Positions 1-9,949 of a DNA stretch of 64,000 nucleotides are shown in pieces. The stretch is from the NCBI RefSeq assembly GCF_020850895.1, contig NZ_JADZDS010000051.1, forward strand, positions 1 to 64,000, read 5' to 3'. The notes below the pieces were generated by a model. The model worked only from the letters and a program-made list of their open reading frames with translations. It was not told where the DNA came from and ran no database searches. The translations under genes and the position numbers were made by a program. Origin of the DNA: Thermomonas sp. Lineage in GTDB: Bacteria; Pseudomonadota; Gammaproteobacteria; Xanthomonadales; Xanthomonadaceae. Each line of letters begins with the position of its first letter. Within the stretch, counting starts at the first letter, position 1.

Positions 1-909
1 CCTGCCCTCCTGCACCAGCGCCTCGCTGAAAAACCCGTGGTAGCGCGACGACACCGGCACCACGCCGTGCATCATCGCCTCCACCAGCACGATCCCGAAC
101 GCCTCCGATGCCGAGGTCAGCACCAGTGTGTCCAGCGCCGGCAGGATGTCCTGATAGATCGCTTGCGGCGGCAGCGCCCCACGCAGACGCACGCGATCCG
201 TCCACGCGGCCAAACCGTCCGCAAGTTCCTTGCGGGCCGGACCGTCCCCCACCACGTCCAACTCGAACGGAACACCGCGCTCGGACAGCGCACGACACAG
301 GGGAATCAGATCGAGTACCCGCTTGTCGTTCTGGCTGAGACGGCCGACAAAGCCCAGGCGAATCACGCCATCGGACCGACGCGGCTGGCGCGGCGAAAAC
401 GCCGGATCGGCGCCGTTGGGGATATGCAGCACGCGATCAGACGGGAAACCCGCCCACTGCACCAAGACCTTGCGGGTGAGCTTGCCTGGGCAAATGACAC
501 GATCGAACGCATCCCGATAGAGCCGCAGATCGGCAAGCATCGGGGCCAGGTTGCCTTGAGCGTGTGCGACCAGACGCAGGTTCTGGCCTTTTTGTTTGCA
601 ACGAACCACGGCTTCGTTTGCATCGACGATGCCCATCGGCACGACGACATCCGGCTTCACCCACCCGATGCAGCGCACAAGCGCGCGCACCCGGCCTTCC
701 CGGTCCAGCCCGCGGCCATCGACGTCGACCGCATTCAGGTCTGGATGGGCACGCCGATAGCGGTCGGGGTCGTTGTACCGCAGCCCTTGCACCAAACCCA
801 CCACGGGCTCGAACCCATGGGACTGAAAATGCGCATGCGCCCGATCCAGCCACGTTTCAACGCCACCGAACGGTGACGAGGTGTTCATGAAGAACAGCAG
901 TCGCGTCAT
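1..909 (-). CDS. Glycosyltransferase family 4, C-terminus cut by window edge
   Basis: This would transfer a sugar from an activated donor during assembly of the polysaccharide repeat unit at the cytoplasmic face of the membrane. The 303 visible codons begin with M-T-R-L-L-F-F-M-N-T-S and a Gly-rich GGVETW segment, as in GT-B enzymes. Near the window edge lies TSASEAFGIVLVEAMMHG, which contains the E-x7-E signature of GT4 family retaining transferases. The ATG overlaps the stop of the upstream glycosyltransferase by four bases (ATGA), so the two are translationally coupled. The donor and acceptor sugars cannot be told from sequence. The 3' end lies outside the window. Confidence 0.88.
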   Translation of the reverse strand, partial: MTRLLFFMNTSSPFGGVETWLDRAHAHFQSHGFEPVVGLVQGLRYNDPDRYRRAHPDLNAVDVDGRGLDREGRVRALVRCIGWVKPDVVVPMGIVDANEAVVRCKQKGQNLRLVAHAQGNLAPMLADLRLYRDAFDRVICPGKLTRKVLVQWAGFPSDRVLHIPNGADPAFSPRQPRRSDGVIRLGFVGRLSQNDKRVLDLIPLCRALSERGVPFELDVVGDGPARKELADGLAAWTDRVRLRGALPPQAIYQDILPALDTLVLTSASEAFGIVLVEAMMHGVVPVSSRYHGFFSEALVQEGR

Positions 910-2156
910 GCGGTGGCCAGCAGTGCATCCACGGCGGCATGGAACACGGGCGTGGAGAACTGCTCCCTAGCAACGCGACTGGCGCTGGCACAGGCTGCTG
1001 TGTACGCCTCGGCGTTCCCCAGCAAGGCCTCCAGTGCCTGAAGAATGCCCTCCGGTTCCAGACTGGTTGCGCTTGCGCCGAACGGATGGCTGCGGAAGAA
1101 CGCCGACAGCGCCCCCTCCGGCGGCGCGTGCAGGAAGACCGGCCGCCCGAGCACCAGGTAATTGCTCAGTTTGGTCGGGAAGGAATACCGGCACAAGTCG
1201 CGCAGATGCGCCACGAACGGCTGCGGCATGTAGGAGGCATGACAGCCTGCGAGCAGGGCCTGCACCTCCTCGGTTGAACGGAAGCCCAGATAGTCGATGC
1301 GAGCAGGCTTCCGGTTCGCCAGGATAATGCTGGATGTCATGACGCGCAGCCGCACCGGTCGTCCTGCCACCTGCCAATCGGCCTGATCCAGCGCCTTCAG
1401 CAGCGCCTTCCACGCGTCCGGGGCATACAAGGTGCCGGCAAACCCGATCAGCCATTCGTCCTGCGGCAAGTCCACGCAGGAGTCCGACGCGGCGGTCTCG
1501 TCCGGCATCGGCAGCCCGTGACGCAGGATGCCGATGGGGGCATCGGTGTATCGGGCATAAGCGTCCTGCATGGTCTCGGAGACCACGGCGACGTACCGGG
1601 ATGCCTTCAGGCTGCGCTGGAATTCCTGCAGCAAGCCGGCCCGGCTCCAGCGATCGAAACCCGCCTGCCGCAGCAGATACTCCGGCGGATCCCAGACCAG
1701 ACTCACCAACGGGACGCCCAGCCGATCAGCGACGCGGTGCGCCAACGCGAACATCATCGCGTTGTCGAGTACTGCGAACACCTGTCCGACCTGCGCGGCT
1801 TTGGCCTCGGCGACGATTGCCTGGGTCAGCTTCGACAGCTCGGCCTGAAACCCCGTGCGGTAGTGGATGGCCGATCCCGCCGCGCCCCACTTGCCGCCGC
1901 CCCAGCGCTTCGCGCGCAGCATGTCGGTGGTGAAGCCGCGCACGGCGAGCCCGGACAGCGACGGGTCAGGGCACCAGCAGCTCTTCGCCGACGCAACGGC
2001 AACGCAATGGAATCGATCCAGACCCGCGCGTCGCACGATATCGCCGAGGATGATCTCGCCGACGTGGCCTGTCCCTGGCGCCGATCCAGACAGGAGCAAG
2101 GACTTCGGTATTACCCGAACGGACACATCCTGTCCAAACGCCTGAGCATGAGGCAT
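906..2156 (-). CDS. Glycosyltransferase (GT-B fold, GT4-like)
   Basis: This is probably a second sugar transferase of the polysaccharide cluster, 416 residues long. The start at 2156 gives M-P-H-A-Q and is followed by PKSLLLSGSAPGTGHVGE, a typical GT-B N-terminal strand-loop. The reading frame is open further upstream, but that part overlaps the methyltransferase gene and looks like a shadow. C-terminal segments GFAGTLYAPDAW, SYMPQPF and FPTKLSNYLVLGRPVF match the donor-binding half of GT4-like enzymes, although a clean E-x7-E is not visible. It follows the methyltransferase stop by about 29 nt. A GTG a few codons downstream could be the start instead. A decayed second copy of its first ~55 codons lies at 3428-3622. 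Confidence 0.82.
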   Translation of the reverse strand: MPHAQAFGQDVSVRVIPKSLLLSGSAPGTGHVGEIILGDIVRRAGLDRFHCVAVASAKSCWCPDPSLSGLAVRGFTTDMLRAKRWGGGKWGAAGSAIHYRTGFQAELSKLTQAIVAEAKAAQVGQVFAVLDNAMMFALAHRVADRLGVPLVSLVWDPPEYLLRQAGFDRWSRAGLLQEFQRSLKASRYVAVVSETMQDAYARYTDAPIGILRHGLPMPDETAASDSCVDLPQDEWLIGFAGTLYAPDAWKALLKALDQADWQVAGRPVRLRVMTSSIILANRKPARIDYLGFRSTEEVQALLAGCHASYMPQPFVAHLRDLCRYSFPTKLSNYLVLGRPVFLHAPPEGALSAFFRSHPFGASATSLEPEGILQALEALLGNAEAYTAACASASRVAREQFSTPVFHAAVDALLATA

Positions 2157-2185
2157 TGGGTGTATCACTGCCTGCGAACCACCGG

Positions 2186-3178
2186 TCAAGCTGCTCTCCG
2201 CAACCAGAGACTCGCCGGCTCTGAATCCGGAAATGCCGAGCGCATCGCCGCATACTCCTCTCCGAACAATGCCGTCATCCGCGCGGGCGCGGCCTGCATC
2301 AGGTAGTTGCCCGCCCATACAACGGAAAACTCTTTGTTGAAACTCAAGAATGCCTGCAGGAAGTACTGCTCCATCCAGTACCAATGGTTTTCCAATGTCC
2401 GCGCAGGATACGGAAGAGGCAGGGAAATGTCGTGGAAGTGCACCAAGACGCCAGGCTTGATGCGCGGGAGGATTTCGCAGATCTCCCACCACACGTCACC
2501 ACCCGGCCGCACGGTATGGGTCGAATCGATGAACAGGATATCGCCCGCTTCGAGGCTGGTGAAAACCTCGAGGCCCACATCCTGGACATACTCGCGCCTG
2601 ATTTCGGACACCTCGGGGAGTTGTTCCAGAATCGACGTGTGGAACGGCTCAATGCAGGTCAGATGGCTTGTAGAGCGCCCTTCCGCCCGATTCCTTCTGA
2701 TAGCATCGCAGGCAAGCCTCGTCGAATTCCCCGACCCGATCTCGACGATGCGCTTCGGCGCAAAAGATCGAATCAGACCGTAGTACATGTTGCCGTCCAC
2801 CGCCATGAACGTACCGTTCACGAGATGATAGTTGACGGATGAGTCGGCACTGTTGTGCGGCAAGGAGCGGAACTCAGCGTCGAATCTCGCCACATGCTCG
2901 TCATGGAACGAGAAACATGCCTCAGGATCAAACTCGCACCCGATCAGCTCAGTTCCCCGGATACTCGCGATATCCCTCGCATCGGGCAATGGCAGGTAGT
3001 AGTGCCGCCGAAGTAAAACATACTGATGGCCATCGAACGCGGCAATGTCACCGCGTCCGGGCTCGGTTCGATCCATTGCGGACGCCAAATATCCGAGAAA
3101 GCGCCTTGAGCTGATGGCACGATCAAACGCTTGTCGAAGGGGCCGAAGAAGCCGGCGCAGCAGTGGAAACTTTCTCAT
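2186..3178 (-). CDS. Class I SAM-dependent methyltransferase
   Basis: This 330-residue protein probably methylates a sugar of the growing polysaccharide. Motif I is visible as RIVEIGSGNSTRLACDA, followed by an acidic strand-end residue in LTCIEPFH and DILFIDSTHTVRPGGDVWWE, which resembles the Methyltransferase_24 group. A basic leader (RKFPLLRRLLRPLR) precedes the catalytic domain and could form an amphipathic membrane-associating helix. The ATG at 3178 is chosen because the preceding DNA up to 3428 is non-coding or decayed. The gene lies between two glycosyltransferase signals, which suggests sugar O-methylation, but the substrate is inferred only from context. Confidence 0.82.
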   Translation of the reverse strand: MRKFPLLRRLLRPLRQAFDRAISSRRFLGYLASAMDRTEPGRGDIAAFDGHQYVLLRRHYYLPLPDARDIASIRGTELIGCEFDPEACFSFHDEHVARFDAEFRSLPHNSADSSVNYHLVNGTFMAVDGNMYYGLIRSFAPKRIVEIGSGNSTRLACDAIRRNRAEGRSTSHLTCIEPFHTSILEQLPEVSEIRREYVQDVGLEVFTSLEAGDILFIDSTHTVRPGGDVWWEICEILPRIKPGVLVHFHDISLPLPYPARTLENHWYWMEQYFLQAFLSFNKEFSVVWAGNYLMQAAPARMTALFGEEYAAMRSAFPDSEPASLWLRRAA

Positions 3179-3242
3179 GATTTCGCCTGTTCATTGTTTT
3201 TGAACATGCAGTGATACGTCACCAACATGCTCTGTCGGAACT

Positions 3243-3443
3243 TCAGATCTGGAGCATTTGCAGGTGCTCGCGGGTCCAAGCGGCACCACCTCCGGCTTTC
3301 CTGCCTGCGTCGACGATTTCCCGCGTGCAGCGGGTCACCGCTGCTTGGAATCCCTCCAGCAGTTCAACGACGATCTCTTCACGCCTCATTGCCCCCAATC
3401 TTCTGACTTCCAGCTGCTCGTTTAGGATCATGTAGATCGGCAA
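3243..3443 (-). CDS. Short open frame of unknown meaning, likely remnant
   Basis: This is a 66-codon frame inside the 427-bp gap between the methyltransferase and the NAD-dependent epimerase. I do not recognise the protein. It is rich in charged residues (MRREEIVVELLEGFQ) and has no signal peptide or membrane segment. It begins in a different frame from, and overlaps, the decayed glycosyltransferase fragment. It may be the tail of a gene lost when the locus was rearranged, or a chance frame in GC-rich DNA. Between it and the next start lies TGTTCA-N7-TGAACA (about 3189-3207), a small inverted repeat. Confidence 0.25.
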   Translation of the reverse strand: MPIYMILNEQLEVRRLGAMRREEIVVELLEGFQAAVTRCTREIVDAGRKAGGGAAWTREHLQMLQI

Positions 3444-3622
3444 TTCCGACAGTCACGGGTCAGGGCAATAGATGTATCTCGAGTCACCGACGCTACGCAA
3501 CGAAACCGATCCTGACCCGCTCGTCGCACGTTCTCGCCGACATGCCCGTTACCCGGCAACGTCCTCGAAAGCAACAGCGTTTTGGGAAACTGCATCGGTC
3601 TCAAATCAGATTCGGTATACAT
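3428..3622 (-). pseudogene. Decayed duplicate of a glycosyltransferase N-terminus
   Basis: The translated frame reads FPKTLLLSRTLPGNGHVGEN then VRRAGQDRFRCVA. The intact glycosyltransferase at 906-2156 reads IPKSLLLSGSAPGTGHVGE, then VRRAGLDRFHCVA. DNA similarity extends over roughly 3450-3590 against 1960-2105, including a shared ACGGGTCAGGGCA and CGTCGCACG. The copy has a 12-base deletion relative to the intact gene and runs into unrelated sequence after about 55 codons, so it cannot encode a working enzyme. It sits just downstream of the epimerase, where a glycosyltransferase gene probably once stood. Confidence 0.7.
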
Positions 3623-4562
3623 CCTTCATCCAGGCCGCCGTCTTGGCAACGCCTTCCGCCAGACTCACGCTGTCCTGGTGCCCGAGATGGTCGCGGGCCT
3701 TGGACGTATCCACCTTCTTGTCGCGTGTGGTCAGGATTTCGGAATCCCGATACTCGACCAGGGAAGGACTCGCCCCGGTGGCAGCCAGCACGATGTCCGA
3801 AAGCTCCTCGATCGTGTGCAACCGCTGTCCGCCGATGTTGTAGGTTTCGCCCGGCACGAACCGTTCCGCGATGTTCGCCAGCGTCCGGACCGAATCGGAC
3901 AGATAGGTCGATGTCCGCGAGTAGCCGCGGAACACGACCCACGGCAACCCCATCAACGCGCAATAGACGAAACGGGCATTCACCGAACGGTACGGGCTGT
4001 AGTACTCACCCGGCCCGTAGGTGTTGAAGATGCGCACGATCACCGACTCGGTGCCGTAGTGCAACCGCGAGTTGTGAATCTGCATCTCGTTGACCCACTT
4101 CGTCATCGCGTAATCGTTCATCTGGCGGATTTCGTACTGATCCATGACCGATTCCGCCATGATTTCCGGCCAGTCCCCGTACACTTCAGAGGACGAAAAA
4201 TGGATCAGCCGGAAATTCTGCTCTTCCTGCAGCCGGATCAGATTCTTGGTGCCGATCGCATTGGATTTCCAAAGCTGCTCGTAGTAGTCCTCGCCATTCC
4301 AGCGCCCGAATTCGGCGCCACAGTTGTAGACATAATCGAATGGCCCCCAGGTCTTGAAGACACGCTCTAACTGCCGGTATTCACCGATATCGCAACGGGC
4401 ATAGCGCGGATCGGCGACGTCGGTGCGCAGGGAGAACCCGATCTCGTCCTCGCTGTGCCGAAGGTCGATGGAATAGACGTCATGACCCTTGCCGCGCAGC
4501 TCGGCAATCAAGCCGCGTCCGATCGTACCCAAGCCACCCGTCACCAGTATTTTCTTGCCCAT
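3606..4562 (-). CDS. NAD-dependent epimerase/dehydratase (extended SDR)
   Basis: This 318-residue cytosolic enzyme would interconvert or dehydrate a nucleotide-activated sugar. The N-terminus MGKKILVTGGLGTIGRGL carries the GxxGxxG dinucleotide-binding loop. The active site shows SSSEVYGDWPE and Y-A-M-T-K (the YxxxK pair) in [26 protein letters not shown] is typical of the substrate-binding part of extended SDRs. The ATG at 4562 starts exactly at the Rossmann fold. An upstream in-frame extension overlaps wecB and is not credible. The precise product cannot be named, since this branch includes 4-epimerases, 4,6-dehydratases and decarboxylases. Confidence 0.85.
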   Translation of the reverse strand: MGKKILVTGGLGTIGRGLIAELRGKGHDVYSIDLRHSEDEIGFSLRTDVADPRYARCDIGEYRQLERVFKTWGPFDYVYNCGAEFGRWNGEDYYEQLWKSNAIGTKNLIRLQEEQNFRLIHFSSSEVYGDWPEIMAESVMDQYEIRQMNDYAMTKWVNEMQIHNSRLHYGTESVIVRIFNTYGPGEYYSPYRSVNARFVYCALMGLPWVVFRGYSRTSTYLSDSVRTLANIAERFVPGETYNIGGQRLHTIEELSDIVLAATGASPSLVEYRDSEILTTRDKKVDTSKARDHLGHQDSVSLAEGVAKTAAWMKDVYRI

Positions 4563-4600
4563 GTATGTATCCCCAGCAGAAATAGAATTAGAACCGTGAA

Positions 4601-5749
4601 TCAACGTTCCAGCCACGCGACGAGATCGTCCACGATCCGTTCGGCGGCATGGCCATCCCAATTGCGCGGACGACGCTCGACGCAGCGACCGCGTGACAAG
4701 GCATCCCCGAACGCAGCCTCGATCGCAGCCGCATCCGTGCCAACGAGTGAATTGGTGCCTTCCCGAATGGTCACGGGCCGTTCCGTATTCTCGCGCAAGG
4801 TCAGGCATGGCAGGCCGATCGCCGTGGATTCCTCCTGCAATCCTCCGGAGTCCGTCAGAACCAGACGTGCACCATCGAGCAGTCCAAGCATTTCCAGGTA
4901 GCCCTGTGGGCCGAGCACGGCAACCCGCGATTGCTCGAACATCCCACCCAGGCCGAATTCATCGATGCGGGCGCGCGTCCTCGGATGCATCGGGAACACG
5001 ATGGGCAGCCGCTCGCTCATCCTAGCGATGGCCGTCAGCAGCTGCCGCAGGGATTCCGGCTCATCGACGTTCGATGGACGGTGCAACGTCAGCACGCCAT
5101 ACCCGTGTTCAACCCAGCCCTCGGCGGCGTTGCCCAGTACCCGCCTCAGCGTATCCACGGCCGGGACCGCATTATTTCGACATGCCAGCAAGGTATCGAT
5201 CATCACGTTGCCTGCATGCACGATTCGCTCCGAAGCGATGCCTTCCGCGAGCAGGTTGTCGAAGGCTTCGTCTTCCGTGATGTAAAGCCTGTCCGAAAGT
5301 TGATCGGTCAGGATGCGATTGATTTCCTCGGGCATGCTGCGGTCGCGCGAGCGCAACCCGGCTTCAACGTGGATGACCCGTACGCCTTTCTTGGCGGCCA
5401 CCAGCGAGCAGGCGATGGTCGAATTCACATCCCCGACCACCAGCACCGCATCCGGCGCATGGTCATCCACGACCAGCTCGAACCGCTTCATGATCTCGGC
5501 GGTTTGTACCGCATGCGAACCCGATCCGACTTCAAGGCTCACATCCGGTGCAGGAATTCCTAGCTGGCCAAAGAAACTTGCGTTCATTTCGACGTCGTAG
5601 TGCTGGCCTGTATGCACCAGCTTGACGATCACATTCGGGGCACGGGCGGCGAACGCCCGCATCAGCGGCATGATCTTCATGAAATTGGGACGCGCCCCGA
5701 CCACGCAAAGCACGCAATGTCGCCTCGTGGTGGCATTTTCCATACTCAT
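4601..5749 (-). CDS. wecB: UDP-N-acetylglucosamine 2-epimerase (non-hydrolysing)
   Basis: It converts UDP-GlcNAc to UDP-ManNAc in the cytoplasm, supplying a precursor for ManNAc-containing polysaccharides. The 382 residues match the family's usual length. Clear signatures are VVGARPNFMK at the N-terminus, HTGQHYD, VVGDVNSTIA, HVEAGLRSRD and MPEEINR, then LTLHRPSNVD and DSGGLQEE in the C-terminal half. The start at 5749 lies 13 nt after the preceding stop; a second ATG two codons later is equally possible. A dehydrogenase making the corresponding uronic acid could be the TviB/WecC-like protein at 12416-13726, but that pairing is inferred. Confidence 0.93.
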   Translation of the reverse strand: MSMENATTRRHCVLCVVGARPNFMKIMPLMRAFAARAPNVIVKLVHTGQHYDVEMNASFFGQLGIPAPDVSLEVGSGSHAVQTAEIMKRFELVVDDHAPDAVLVVGDVNSTIACSLVAAKKGVRVIHVEAGLRSRDRSMPEEINRILTDQLSDRLYITEDEAFDNLLAEGIASERIVHAGNVMIDTLLACRNNAVPAVDTLRRVLGNAAEGWVEHGYGVLTLHRPSNVDEPESLRQLLTAIARMSERLPIVFPMHPRTRARIDEFGLGGMFEQSRVAVLGPQGYLEMLGLLDGARLVLTDSGGLQEESTAIGLPCLTLRENTERPVTIREGTNSLVGTDAAAIEAAFGDALSRGRCVERRPRNWDGHAAERIVDDLVAWLER

Positions 5750-5762
5750 TTCATCAGCCTCG

Positions 5763-6692
5763 TCACATCCGCCGCTCGAACACCGCCAACAGGTGATCCT
5801 CCAGCGTCATCGTCCACGGCACCGACTGCATGTGTCGCAACTGCTGAAACCCGGGCAGGGTTTGCAACAGTCGGTGCGGCAGCCGCCACGCGCCGCCGCG
5901 CTGGCGCAGGCCCCAGTAGGTGGCACGGACGGATTCGTTGAGCCGCGCCGAAGCACGGGCGTGGCGGTGCGGAATGATTGCACTGTCCCGCAAATCCAGC
6001 CCGAGCTTATCCGCCATGTAGCCAAGGAATCGGCGCGAGATGACCGACAGATGCTGTGGGGTCTGCAGGTACCAGTGGCCGGATCCCAGCCACCGCCAGG
6101 TCCAGGCGTCGAGATCGCCGGAGCTGATCAACAGCACCCCACCCGGCCTGACCAGCCGTGCGGCTTGCGCGATGCCGACACCCGGGTCAGGCAGGTGCTC
6201 GATCACGTCGAACAGGGTGACCGCATCGAACTGACCTGCCCACGCCGCCTCCGTGTCTTCGAGGCGTGCGCCGATGATCGTCACATTCTGTGTCTCGTGC
6301 GCAATCCGGCACGGTTCGCGCGCGCTTTCAATGCCGTGTCTACGCCACGTTTCCGGCAGTCCGCCAAGGAAGCGTCCGGTATGGCAGCCGATGTCAAGCA
6401 CTGCCACGTCTTGCCGGTTGCCGAAGCGCTCGCGCAACCACTGCCGGGCCAGCGCCCACGCCGCATTGGCTTCGTTCGTAGTCGTAGGCCATCGCCTCCG
6501 GTGAGGCATCGGTGTACATGGCGGCGATGGCGTCGGCATCGGGGATGGGATGACGCTGGCCGAGCCCGCACTGCCGGCAGCGCAGCAGATGCCCGGGGTC
6601 GATACCCGCTTCCGCCGCGGAGACCGGACGGGCGCAGGGCCCGAGGTCATCCAGTTCCGCGCTTCCACAACTGCGGCAGTGCAGAGCATCAC

Positions 6693-6696
<4 letters not shown>
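5763..6696 (-). pseudogene. Zinc-finger class I SAM methyltransferase, frameshifted
   Basis: The protein is split over two frames. The first, starting at the ATG at 6696, overlaps the stop of wzt (ATGA). It encodes a Cys-rich putative zinc domain with HCRSCG and LLRCRQCGLGQRHP, followed by MYTDASPEAMAYDYER. Around 6475-6485 the family-like sequence moves to another frame, NEANAAWALARQWL. That frame continues through motif I (VAVLDIGCHTGRFL), DAVTLFDVIEHLPDPG and GGVLLISSGDL to the stop at 5763. The shift equals one extra base or two missing bases. As written the first frame ends after 100 codons at 6394. It may be a real inactivation, a sequencing error, or less likely programmed frameshifting. 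Intact relatives are sugar or lipid methyltransferases of polysaccharide loci. Confidence 0.72.
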
Positions 6697-7975
<1,279 letters not shown>

Positions 7976-7976
<1 letters not shown>

Positions 7977-8878
7977 CAGATATTGTCCGCGAACTCGCGC
8001 TCGGTGCGCCGGAAGAACCAGATGCCGCTCATCAGCATCAGCACCACCACGCCGCAGGAGAGTGCCAGCGGGCCCATGTCCGGCGCGGCCTTGCCCAGCA
8101 GCGCCCAGCGGAAGCCTTCGACCACGCCGTAGATCGGGTTCAGGCTGTACAGCCACAGGTATTTCTGCGGCACGATCTGGCTGGAGTAGGCAATCGGCGA
8201 GACGTACATCCAGATCTGGGTGAGGAACGGCACCAACAGGCCGATGTCACGGTATTTGACGTTCAGCGCGGTCAGCCACAGGCCGATCCCGAGCGCGGTG
8301 GCCAGCGCCAGCAGGATGAACACCGGCAGCATCAGCAGGCCGAGGCTGGGCGTGACTCGATAAATCGCCAGCAGCACGATCAGCATGACGAAGGCGACGA
8401 CGAAATCGACCAGGCCGGAGACGGTTTTGCTGATCGGCAGCACCAGGCGCGGGAAGTAGACCTTGGTCACCATGTTGGCGGAACCGACGATGCTGCCGCT
8501 GGCGCCGGTGAGCGCGCGCGCGAAGAACGTCCACGGCACCAGCGCGCACATGGTGTAGAGCGCGTAGGGATAGCCTTCCGACGGCAGTTTGGCGAAGTTG
8601 CCGAACACCACGGTGAAGATCAGCGTGGTCAGCAGGGGTTGCAGGATCGCCCAGCCGATGCCGACCGCGCTTTGCTTGTAGCGGATGCTGACATCGCGCT
8701 GGATCAGCAGCACCAGCAGGTCGCGGTAGGCCCACAGCTCGCGCAGCTCGGCGCGCAGCGAGTTGCCGGAGGCGCTGATTTCAGTCAGGTGGGCGCGGTC
8801 GAATTGTTCGTCGCGGGCGGTGGGTGGGGTCATGGTTATTTGTGGTGATGGAATGGCGGTATCGGCATCGGTGTGCAT
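7976..8878 (-). CDS. wzm: ABC polysaccharide exporter, permease (Wzm type)
   Basis: This inner-membrane subunit of an ABC-2 exporter has 300 residues and about six hydrophobic helices. It contains the family motif VSIRYKQSAVGIGWAILQPL before the first transmembrane helix, LYTMCALVPWTFFARAL, and a C-terminal LNPIYGVVEGFRWALL. It pairs with the Wzt protein encoded immediately downstream. The first ATG at 8878 gives a 15-residue leader before a second ATG (M-T-P-P-T-A-R-D), which may be the true start at 8833. Presence of this exporter in the same locus as Wza/Wzc is unusual and is listed as a finding. Confidence 0.92.
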
Positions 8879-8905
8879 GCATTTCCGCTTGCGCGGGCAT
8901 GACGG
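8879..8905. repeat. REP-like palindrome between wzm and galE
   Basis: The 38-bp gap holds TTCCGCTTGCGCGGGCATGA, an imperfect match to the palindrome found seven more times in this window (core CCCGC-NTGC-GCGGG followed by ATGACGG). It is the weakest copy. It lies in the intercistronic gap of the galE-wzm transcript, where it could form an RNA hairpin. Confidence 0.5.
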
Positions 8906-8916
8906 TTGGGGGCTCG

Positions 8917-9906
8917 CTATCCCCTGATGCCTGCATCCAATCGCGTGTGCCAGCGCCAGGCGGTGGTGATGATGGCGTCGAGGTCGGCAAGTTTCGGCAA
9001 CCAGTGCAGTTCGTTGCGGATGCGGGTGGCATCGCCCACCAGCACCGGCGGGTCGCCGGGGCGGCGTTCGCCTTCGCTGACGGCGATCTCACGCCCTGTC
9101 ACGCGCTGCGCGCAGTCGATCACTTCGCGCACCGAAAAACCCTTGCCGTTGCCGAGGTTGTAGGCGGCACTCGCCGCACCTTCGAGCAGCGCACGCAGGG
9201 CCAGCACGTGCGCATCGGCCAGATCGCTGACATGGATGTAGTCGCGGATGCAGGTGCCATCCGGGGTGGCGTAGTCGGTGCCGAATACCGTGATGGCGGG
9301 GCGCGTTCCGGCCGCGGCGTCGAGGACCAGCGGGATCAGGTGGGTTTCCGGATCGTGGACTTCGCCGGTTTCGCCATCGGGGTCCGCGCCGGCCGCATTG
9401 AAGTAGCGCAGGCGCATCGAACGCAGCCCGTGGGCGGCGTCGAAATCGGCCAGCATCCGTTCGACCACCAGCTTGCTGGCCCCGTAGGGATTGATGGGTT
9501 TCTGCGGATGGTCTTCGGTCAACGGCAGGTGCTGGGGCACGCCGTAGGTGGCGCAGGTGCTGGAGAACACGCAGGCGTCGATGCCGTGGTCGCGCAGGGC
9601 TTCCAGCAGATTCAAACTGCCGCCGACGTTGTTGCGGTAGTACTTGCCGGGATTCGTCACCGACTCGCCGACATAGGCATAGGCGGCGAAGTGCATGGCG
9701 GCGACAGGCTTGTGCTGCGCGATGACGGCATCGAGGCGGGCGCGATCGGCCAGATCGCCCTGCTCCAGCGGCCCCCAGCGCACCGCTTCGGCGTGGCCGT
9801 GTTCGAGGTTGTCGTAGGCAACCGGCGTGAACCCGGCAATCGCCAGCGCCTTGCAGGCGTGGCTGCCGATGTAGCCGGCGCCGCCGGTGACGAGGACGGT
9901 GCTCAT
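8917..9906 (-). CDS. galE: UDP-glucose 4-epimerase
   Basis: It interconverts UDP-glucose and UDP-galactose, providing galactose donors for the polysaccharide. The 329 residues show the NAD-binding loop VTGGAGYIGSHACKAL, the VFSSTCATYG serine/threonine segment and the YxxxK catalytic pair in NPYGASKLVVE. RLRYFNAAGADPDGE and RDYIHVSDLADAH are diagnostic GalE motifs. UDP-GlcNAc 4-epimerase activity is also possible for members of this group. The gene lies 43 nt after the MarR-type regulator and starts at the ATG at 9906. Confidence 0.95.
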   Translation of the reverse strand: MSTVLVTGGAGYIGSHACKALAIAGFTPVAYDNLEHGHAEAVRWGPLEQGDLADRARLDAVIAQHKPVAAMHFAAYAYVGESVTNPGKYYRNNVGGSLNLLEALRDHGIDACVFSSTCATYGVPQHLPLTEDHPQKPINPYGASKLVVERMLADFDAAHGLRSMRLRYFNAAGADPDGETGEVHDPETHLIPLVLDAAAGTRPAITVFGTDYATPDGTCIRDYIHVSDLADAHVLALRALLEGAASAAYNLGNGKGFSVREVIDCAQRVTGREIAVSEGERRPGDPPVLVGDATRIRNELHWLPKLADLDAIITTAWRWHTRLDAGIRG

Positions 9907-9949
9907 GCGTCTGGATCCGTCGGGTCGAGACGCGTGGACATGGCGTTAT

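Noticed and set aside
5763-6692. Reading the methyltransferase from a start within the frame of its C-terminal part
   Set aside because: The N-terminal ~70 residues of that frame are low-complexity Pro/Arg-rich sequence, while the other frame carries the conserved Cys-rich domain and the ATG coupled to wzt.
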